From Adiantum capillus-veneris (taxonomy: Eukaryota; Streptophyta; Polypodiopsida; Polypodiales; Pteridaceae), in the NCBI GenBank assembly GCA_014529385.2, contig CM043953.1:109438549-109502548 (forward strand): a stretch of DNA of 64,000 bases, given 5' to 3'. The notes beneath the pieces were generated by a model, which saw nothing but the letters and a program-made list of their open reading frames with translations, was not told the origin of the DNA and ran no database searches. A program made the position numbers and the translations under genes. Of the stretch, positions 55,226 to 64,000 are shown piece by piece; the first letter of the stretch is position 1, and each line of letters begins with the position of its first letter.

Positions 55226-58152
55226 GTGTCAAGACAAAGGTCCTAGCTAGTGGTATGGCTACACATGGACAACTACACTAAGGGTCTCCCTAGGCCAAGG
55301 GCTATAAAGCTAGGGAGAGGTTGGCTGGGAGGAGTGCCAATCATCACCCAAGAAGGTCTCTTAGCCACTGAGCATCCATATTTTCATTGCACAGACACTA
55401 TAAGGGATAAGGAATTCTTTAGACTATAGATAAAAATACAGCACTGTTGAATTGGAATATAGATTATAATTACCACTCTTGCTATCACAATTGGTAATAA
55501 CAATGGTAAAAAAATTGTAAACACTGTGAGAATAAAAATTACAATTACCATAGTTGCTATCACAGTTGGTAATAACGATGGTGGAAAAACTAGAATTATT
55601 GATGCTTGTATGATAAAAAATGTATGGGGTGGTAGAGCCTTGATTTCTCTGCCACTTAATCAACCATATTTATGGGGTGGTAGAGCCTTGATTTCTTTGC
55701 ATTGAGGATTTTCCTCAAGAAGATGCATGAAGGCATCCCAATAGAACTTTAAAATGTAAAGACAACATGATATTTGAGTAGATTTTGTATCTAATTACTT
55801 TCAAATTTTATAGTACAATGAGTGAGTGAATTTCAAAGTACAAAACTATATCAATTTAACATCAATGTTCAATTACAAAATGGGATGCTTGTGTCATTCC
55901 CAATGAGTACATACATGGCTAAAGATACCACCACAGAAAGGACAAAAAATGCTTGCCATCATTAACTTGTGATGTGGCTCTTATTGATAAGATGTATTCA
56001 ATGGTCTGCAATCTATCCCAGGACTTCCATGTTTTTTTAAGGTCTTATGTAGGCCAAAAGACTTGAGCAATTAGCTAGATGTAGGATATGGAGTCTTAAA
56101 CCAAAAGGTGATCTTTTAACAATTGTTATCTATGCAAGTAGACATGTCTTCTACATTAAGGTGGGGAAACACTTAAATAACAATCACTTGTATGAAAATT
56201 ATCTTATAATTCAAAGTAGGAATACAAATTAGGATGTCAAGGACATTTTTTCCTTCTTTAAGGTGTAGGAAAAGGTCTTTTATGACCCTTTCCTGTAAAA
56301 ATTACGACTGCATGGCGAATGGCAGGGAGCCAAGAGCCATGGCAGGAGCAGTTTCTATGGAGAGAAAGGTCAGTAAAAGACCTTTCTAAGCCATCAAGGT
56401 CCATGGGAGGGGGGACCAATGAGTGGTCTATGACCGAAGGCTCAAGCTGAGCTAGTGGCACCCTCAAAAGCAATGATTATGTTGTTTGAAGTCAATGATT
56501 GGTCGACGTTACATTTACTGGAAATATTAATTCCCTGTGCTAACTTGACAGAGATCCAAGGATCATAGGAAAGGATTACATAAAATAATGTTGAGAAGAT
56601 GGGAGGTGCAGAAGATTAACTATAGTGAAGTATACATGCAACAACTTTTTGCATGCTGAGGTGGCACACAATAATTGGCAATTGGCATGCACATTACATG
56701 TGCTGAGTTGTCTGACATCTGACGGTGATGGGTAAAATTTTATCGTCTGTATTAGTTACTAGATGAATGGCCTAGATGGCATGCCCCACGACCTTGAACC
56801 TTGATGGGTTCTAAATGATTGAGAAATACATTTGCTTAAAGAATTATAGGTCTTTCATTAGATCTTCAAGAAAACAACGTAAATTTTTGTAACGTTTTCA
56901 ATTTGAAGCTTTTCAATATAATATTCATTTTGATAGAGAAAAATCCCTTAATTTTGCTTACTAGAATAAATGTTCTCTTTTGCAAGTGAATATTATCTCT
57001 TGTTTTAGCATGCACTTAGCATACCATAGTGATACTTCATCTTTTTTTTCTTTCTATTGAAGTGCGAAACCTTACTTGGGTGGTCATAAACTATCAATAA
57101 TGTTCAAGGTATTAATTGTACACCATCACAATGCCATCATGAGAAATCCTACATAGCATGGAGAAGAGGAGGCAAGGAGGCTTGACTTTTTCGCCATGTG
57201 TAGAAGGACTAGGTGATAGGATGAGGATAACAATTCATGGATAATTGGTGATGTATGGACCAATGTAGTCCTCCTTTTGTATACATGTAACATTCACTCG
57301 GTACATAGTGATAACTACTATTGCTATAACCGATATTCGATGCATAACTTTCTCTAACATCTTGTTTATCCATGTCTCTATTTAAAATATTTTGTCTCTA
57401 TGTGATCCTTGATAGCTTATGTTGCCTTTGTAGAGACATTTCTCAGCAATATAATTTCCATTTGTGGTTTGAAATTCCAACTAAATACATAATATTTTCC
57501 CTTATAAGTAATTGACCACATTGTGACATTCTTGTTCTATCTACCTAACTAGACAACTAGATAGTTAATGACTAGCTAGTCATTACATAGATAATAGTCA
57601 CAAGCTAGATACATTGTGGCATCTTTGTTATTTCTACCTAACTAGTAGTAACTACTAGATAACTAGCTAGTCACTACATAGATAGTAATCACAAGCTACC
57701 TATTGCAATGGATTAGGGTTTGATTTCAAAGTACCTAGCCTTAGGTGGTTTTACTACTGCATAACAACTAGGTTGCAAACACAAAGGATGGTACTCTTAC
57801 AGAGAAGGGGAACCCTAGTAGAAGGGGCAGGGATGACGAAACACACTAGGCTCTGATGAGATCTTCTCTTTGAGGAAATGCACGGGCATAGAAAACCCAA
57901 TTCTGACTTGCCCGTGTAAGGATCTCCTTTGAAACCCTATCTTGTAAGTGCATCTCTGCATTTTGTGTAAGTGTGCACACATGTGTGTGTGTGTTGCGAT
58001 GATGATCTCTTGCAAGTACCATCAAAGTCTAAGTTTCTTCTTTGGAACGAAGAATGCTAAAAGAGATGTGCATCCCCGAGCAATGATTATGCGCGTGTGT
58101 AGAAGCCTCTTTCTACAGTTTATTTTTGTGTGTTTCTTTTGTGTAGGCACAC
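55226..58152. other. Intergenic, A/T-rich, with small tandem repeats
   Basis: No gene recognised. 55469-55600 holds two copies of an ATTACCAYNNTTGCTATCACA-type block about 84 bp apart. TATGGGGTGGTAGAGCCTTG recurs at 55623 and 55672. 57540-57710 holds two copies of CTAGCTAGTCAYTACATAGA and neighbouring sequence. Confidence 0.5.
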
Positions 58153-58697
<545 letters not shown>

Positions 58698-58699
58698 AT

Positions 58700-58714
58700 T
58701 GGTATCAGAGCAGG
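58700..58714 (+). promoter_or_regulatory. Primer binding site, initiator-Met tRNA
   Basis: TGGTATCAGAGCAGG follows the LTR end by two bases, the standard plant copia primer site. Confidence 0.92.
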
Positions 58715-59061
58715 TTACGTCCTCCCGGGCTTAGTCGCCAGTAGATCTAGCACACGCCTACTCACTTTCTCCGATTTCAATGAGCTTTGACGAGGCATTT
58801 GCAGGTCGACAAAATTTTCGGATAAGCTCTTAGAGCTTAATCTGCTCAAATTTTTGATTCGGGCTCATTTTGGCCTCCGTTTCTATTACAGCCAGGTCTC
58901 CACAGGCAATTTCGTCATTTTGTGCAAAATTTCTGTCAGTGCCAAATATTGCATAACAGGTCCCATACAATCTACTGTGGGTTGTGCTATATAGCACGTG
59001 CTGGTCTCACTCAGTTTCTCCTCATTTCGGGCAGTTTTCACATCAGGTGCATGCATTTTCC

Positions 59062-59124
59062 ATGGATGACAACAACACAAATGTGTTCAAGATGGTTGTT
59101 GCTGAGGATAGATTGGATGGGGAT
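59062..59124 (+). pseudogene. Copia Gag N-terminus before the inversion breakpoint
   Basis: ATG 59062 reads MDDNNTNVFKMVVAEDRLDG, a typical copia Gag start, and then changes abruptly to sequence antisense to integrase. Confidence 0.78.
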
Positions 59125-60835
59125 ATACCCATGCATGCCTGCAATAATCATCAATAAGAGTCACGAAATAAAGGTAATTGCCCAAGGATGGAGTTTGCAT
59201 GGGCCCACAAACATCACTATGCACAAGCTGGAACCTGCATGTGGCCCTAACTGAGCGATCCTTTGAAAACTTCAAACACTACATCTTACCCAAAATACGA
59301 CCTTCACAAACATGTTTGACAGGTGCTTCAAGAGGCGGCAAAGAAGAAACCATATCAGATTTCTACAAACGCAGTAAACTGGCAAAATTCAGATGGCCAA
59401 AACGTGCATGCCAAAGTTTTGCATCTGAAATAGCCCTCGAATCTGCAACTGCATTTGAAAAATTTTGTACACTTGTCATACAAAGTGAGCTTATATAGCC
59501 CACGGCACAAAAAGCCAGATGAAACAATTTCATTACCAAAATTGAGATCATGAACTGTACATCTGTTATCCACAAATTTGACTACAAGTCCAAGTCTAGC
59601 AAGTGCAGATATAGACAAAAGATTCTTATTGATCCCAGGTACATAAAGTGCATCAACAAGTATAAAAGAACTTCCATTTGCAACAGTAAGCACAATATTT
59701 CCAACTCCCAGAACCGGATAGGAGGCATTGCTGGCACAAGCGACTGAATTCCCATGAGGGACAGACTCGAGAGAGGTGAACAATTCACGATGTGAGGTAA
59801 TGTGCTTTGTAGCACCACTATCAAAATACCACACATATGAATCTACAGCAACTGACATGCATGCATAATGGACAACATGATTATATGTACACTCTGCACT
59901 AAAAGCCCATTCTGCATAAACATCAACATCACAGTCTGATTTCATAAAAGACTCAACAATGGCTGAATTTGTAGTGGAACCAGAATTTGCACTGGAACCA
60001 CCCTCTTTCTTCTTAGCCTCTTTGGCCTTCAACTTAGGACACTGCTTGATCAAGTGATCATTAGCTTTACAATAATGGCAATACATCTTCTTTTTGCCCT
60101 TATCACCAGAATTTCCAGACGAACTGCTGCCAGCAGAAGCATTAGGAACATGTGATTTTCCACTCGCAGAAGAACCATAAGGAGTGGCTGCATTGCTGTT
60201 ACTACCCTTTCTTTGAGAATCAATAAAAGCCTATTCAATTGCATGCTGTCTAGTCCTGTTTTTTTTGGGAAGTGACTCTTGCAACAGCAATGTGCACAAT
60301 GCATCAAACTTGACAACTTCAGGATTTCCTTGGGTCATAAGTCTCCAAGTACTAGCAAAAGTCTGGTAAGAATGTGGTAAGGCATCAAGAAGCGTCTGCA
60401 CAAGGAAACTGTTTGAAATGCCTTCACCTATAGAAATAAGTTGCTCATTGATATCCTTGACACCAGCAAGGAAAGTGTCCATATCATCTACCACAATGCA
60501 TAATCGACAACTCTAGCTCTTTACGCAACAATGCAAATTTTGCCTCATTGCGGCTTGCATAAAGACCAACCAGAATATCCCAAGCTTGTTTTGCAGATTT
60601 TGCTGAACGAATGTGAGGAGTAATGGTGTGCTTCACAGACAATGCAATCAATGCATGAGCATACACATCCTTTACATCCCAACAGGCTTGTTCTGCCATA
60701 AGCAAAACAACTCTAATAGCAGCAATCCTTGCAACAAGACCTGCCACATCCTCAACATCGACTACATCCTCAGAACTAGGACGTACATCAATGCCCTGCA
60801 CAATATTCTAGACGCCCTTTGACACAAGACCATTA
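59125..60835 (-). pseudogene. Inverted copia block: Gag, zinc knuckle, protease, integrase start
   Basis: On the minus strand, from right to left: a Gag resumption (LVSKGV, stop, NIVQGIDVRPSSED); the UBN2-type Gag (AKQAWDILVGLYASRNEAKF, FLVQTLLDALPHSYQTFAST); the knuckle CHYCKANDHLIKQC at about 60044-60086; the protease motif WYFDSGATKHIT at about 59810-59840; and the GAG-pre-integrase LWHARFGHLNF at about 59385-59420. Last come the integrase starts LVHSDVCGPMQTPSLGNYLY and FVTLIDDYCRHAWVY. It stops at the breakpoint, about 59124. A few stops and shifts are present (for example at 60484-60494 and about 60232). Confidence 0.88.
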
Positions 60836-60949
60836 TTTTGGTTTGACAAGATGTTGTGTTTGTGGAAGATTTTGTTCAACCCTTGTTGTCATGTACTAGA
60901 GATAGCAACGTAAGCTCATAGAACATTTATGACACTTTGTTGCCTCTTT

Positions 60950-62450
60950 TCAATGATGAAAGTTTGAATGTAAATTCCAATGAGGCAAATGTATAGCCTA
61001 TGGGGGTTTCTAAAAATGTTACAGATCAGCCTGTTACTGATGCAAATGTACATGATGTACTTGATGAGGAAAGGGCTGAAAATGAGCAGGCTAGAGGTAT
61101 GCCAAAATGGCTGGTGCATACATTGCGTGATAGTAAATTGGATGCACCTTTGTCTAGTCGTACTCGTTCAGGCTCTCGCCATGCATTTTATGCATCAGAT
61201 TGTTATGCTTTAGCTGTGTCTAGCTTACATGATGTTGAGGAACCTCTATCTTTTGATGAAGCACAAAATTTCAGAAAATTGGATGGCTGCCATGCAATCA
61301 GAATATGATGCACTTATAGAAAATAACACATGGACTTTATGCGATTTAACTCCTGGAAAAAAGGCCATTGGTACAAAGTGGGTTACAAGTTGAAACGCAA
61401 GCCGGATGGCGAGATTGATCGCCATAAGGCTCTCCTTGTTGCAAAGGGTTATGCACATCAAAAAGACATAAATTATGAAGAGACTTTTGCACCCACTTGT
61501 CGTATTACTGCTGTGCATTGGCAGCTCATTTTGGTTGGGATGTACATCAATCAGACATTGTTACTGCTTTCATGAATGGTGACATATTTGAAGAAGTTTA
61601 TGTAACGCAGCCTCGTGGTTTTGTCAAGAAAGGACAAGAGGACAAAGTGTGAAGATGTAAGAAGGCTTTTTATGGGTTGAAGCAATCTCCTCGTGCTTGG
61701 TATGAGAAAGCTGACACTCATTTGGTCAAACAAGTAACAGTCCAACAGAAAGCACATTGTATGTAAAGCGTGAGGGTGATGTACTTCTCATTGTGGTTCT
61801 TTATGTAGATGATTTTCTAATCACTTGACCAAATGAAAAGACATATTGCTGAATCTAAGGCTGATTTGAATGCTACTTTCAAGATGAAAGATTTAGGGCT
61901 GTTGCATCATTACTTGGGTATACAGTTTAAGGAGTGTAATGGTGATATTGCCTTGTGTCAGAAAAGTTACATAGAGACATTGCTATGTAAGTTTGGACTT
62001 GAGGATTGCAAACCTATTGCCACTCCCATGGAAGCAGGTTTGAAATTGAGTCTTCATGATGCTGGTGATCCTGCAAATGTCACTCTCTACCAAAATACTA
62101 TTGGATGCCTCATTTATGTATGCAACACGAGGCCGGATATTCAGTTTGCAGTCTCACAGGTCAGCAGATTTATGCATAGCCGAGGGTCTAAGCATTGGCA
62201 GGTTGTCAAGAGGATTTTCCTCTCCCTTAGTGGCATTTTACATCTTGGCTTGTTTTATCCCAAGGGGGGATCATTGCCGCTAGACTTACATGCTTTTTCG
62301 CACTTAGATTGGGCTGGCTGTTTTGACACGTGAGTGTCCACAAGTGGTTTTAGTTTCATGCTTGGTAGTTCATGTATATCATGGTTGAGCAAGAAGCAAC
62401 CTACTCTGGCCACTTCTAGTTGTGAGGTTGAGTACAGGGTGAAAGCATGA
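60950..62450 (+). pseudogene. Copia reverse transcriptase and RNase H
   Basis: The linker PKWLVHTLRDSKLDAPLSSR leads to EPLSFDEAQNF and, in a shifted frame, the RT start (ENNTWTLCDL, IGTKWVYKLKRKPDGEIDRH, EETFAPTCRI). It continues with TAFMNGDIFEEVYVTQPRGF, KKAFYGLKQSPRAWYEK and the catalytic LYVDDFLIT (about 61801-61830). The frame 61833-62333 covers FKMKDLGLLHHYLGIQF, the RPDIQFAVSQVSRFMHS block and the RNase H start DWAGCFDT. RNase H continues past a stop as STSGFSFMLGSSCISWLSKK and SSCEVEYR. At least five lesions. Confidence 0.9.
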
Positions 62451-63205
<755 letters not shown>

Positions 63206-64000
63206 ATGGCACCTTCCTCAAAGCATCCGATTCAAGCAAGCAGTAGTCTAGTTAGGAACATCGAACCACCTCTGCATACAAAGTTTTGTCGTCTTGCCGA
63301 GGAATTTCATATGGAGCGTGGATTGCCATTGGAGGGAGTTGATCCGCGTAGCTTGACAGGAAACAATGAAATCTTTGAGGAGGAATGGGAAGCTGTCTTT
63401 AAATGCCCAAAGCCTGTTCCGGGTAGCCAGAATAAAGTGAAGGCATACCATGCTCGGTCGGAGTTCTTACAAAAGCTTGTGTGGAGACACTGGGATGTCT
63501 ACCAGGAGGGTCCCTTCATGTATGAAGTAGGGACTCAATTTGCAAAGGCCTTTGCATTGCAAAACTGCAGTGAATCTGGCAAACATCAAATTTCTTGGGC
63601 TATCTTTGCAGAGAGGGCAATGAGAGCCTCAGAAGAAAGACACAACTTGCAAAACAAGATCAAGAGGTGGGAAGAGCAGATGAGTGGTAGAGGGAGAGGT
63701 TCCAAAACCACTGCTGCCTCTACCAGATCATCATTGAAAATAGAAGGTACGTTTGTACCATTGTCAAGCGTGCTACAGGAGGATGCCTGGTACAATTGGC
63801 AGAGGAGGATAGCAGGGCACTTGCAGAAATGAAGAATATTGCAGAGGGTAGATTGCAAGACTATAAGTCAAGACTTGAGGGTGCAAAGAAGCAGGTAGAG
63901 GATCAAGTCAAAGAATTGCATAGGGCTGAGGGTGCTCAAAGCTCAAACACTTTGGCCATAAAGTTGCAAACGGAGATTGATTGCGTGCAAGACCTTGTAG
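63206..64000 (+). CDS. Unidentified coiled-coil ORF, partial, with a frame change near 63790
   Basis: ATG 63206 starts MAPSSKHPIQASSSLVRNIE and the frame is open to 63832. It has an aromatic middle part (FEEEWEAVFKCPKPVPGSQN, WRHWDVYQEGPFMYEVGTQF) and a basic helix-like stretch (AERAMRASEERHNLQNKIKR, GRGRGSK). From about 63787 a different frame reads LAEEDSRALAEMKNIAEGRL and EGAKKQVEDQVKELHRAEGA to the window end, a strongly predicted coiled coil by heptad pattern. Either one frameshift joins them or a small intron is missed. Family not recognised. It could be a retroelement Gag-like ORF or a host gene. It is the only stretch here with protein-like composition and no clear transposon signature. 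Confidence 0.5.

Overview
The window is repeat-rich nuclear DNA of a land plant, built almost entirely from transposable elements. The evidence is plant-type Ty3/gypsy elements (a Tat-type element with two RNase H domains, a chromovirus, and an Athila-like element without a chromodomain), Ty1/copia elements primed by initiator-Met tRNA, a CACTA (En/Spm) element with tnp2 and TNPA-like genes split by short GT-AG introns, and very long AC/GA microsatellites. I cannot name the species. A large-genome plant (fern, lycophyte or gymnosperm are possible) is only a guess. No tRNA, rRNA, CRISPR or complete host gene was seen.

Layout. 502-2120: decayed Tat-type gypsy fragment. 4317-6551: short copia-type element with LTRs, PBS, PPT and a 5-bp target duplication, carrying only a gag gene. 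8788-17732: nearly full-length but decayed Tat element (LTRs of about 1.1 kb) inserted in an unidentified ORF that reads on across the target site. 19278-20215: decayed gag. 20745-28501: CACTA element with 14-bp terminal inverted repeats and TTG target duplication. It has 12-bp subterminal arrays with hairpins, a captured heavy-metal-associated (HMA) domain fragment, a six-exon tnp2 transposase with one nonsense codon, and an intact three-exon TNPA-like gene.

30157-51545: a minus-strand chromovirus (AAAAT target duplication) split inside its integrase by a 13.55-kb minus-strand gypsy element (32301-45850, GGTGG target duplication). The inner element keeps an intact 1,397-codon pol frame. After the integrase it carries a second aspartic-protease-like domain, then a protein with repeated WVPK motifs, and then a small acidic ORF. 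53040-54170: LINE reverse transcriptase remnant. 54459-55075: minisatellite whose units carry a palindrome. 55076-55225: chromodomain scrap. About 58477-62450: a copia element whose gag-protease-integrase block is inverted relative to its PBS and its RT/RNase H. 63206 to the window end: an unidentified coiled-coil ORF.

The clear biology is element insertion and decay: nesting order, intact versus broken frames, captured host sequence, and elements that carry their own microsatellites. Element boundaries rest on repeat pairs, TG/CA or CACTA ends and target duplications that can be read directly. Family names rest on recognised motifs read by eye, not on database searches.
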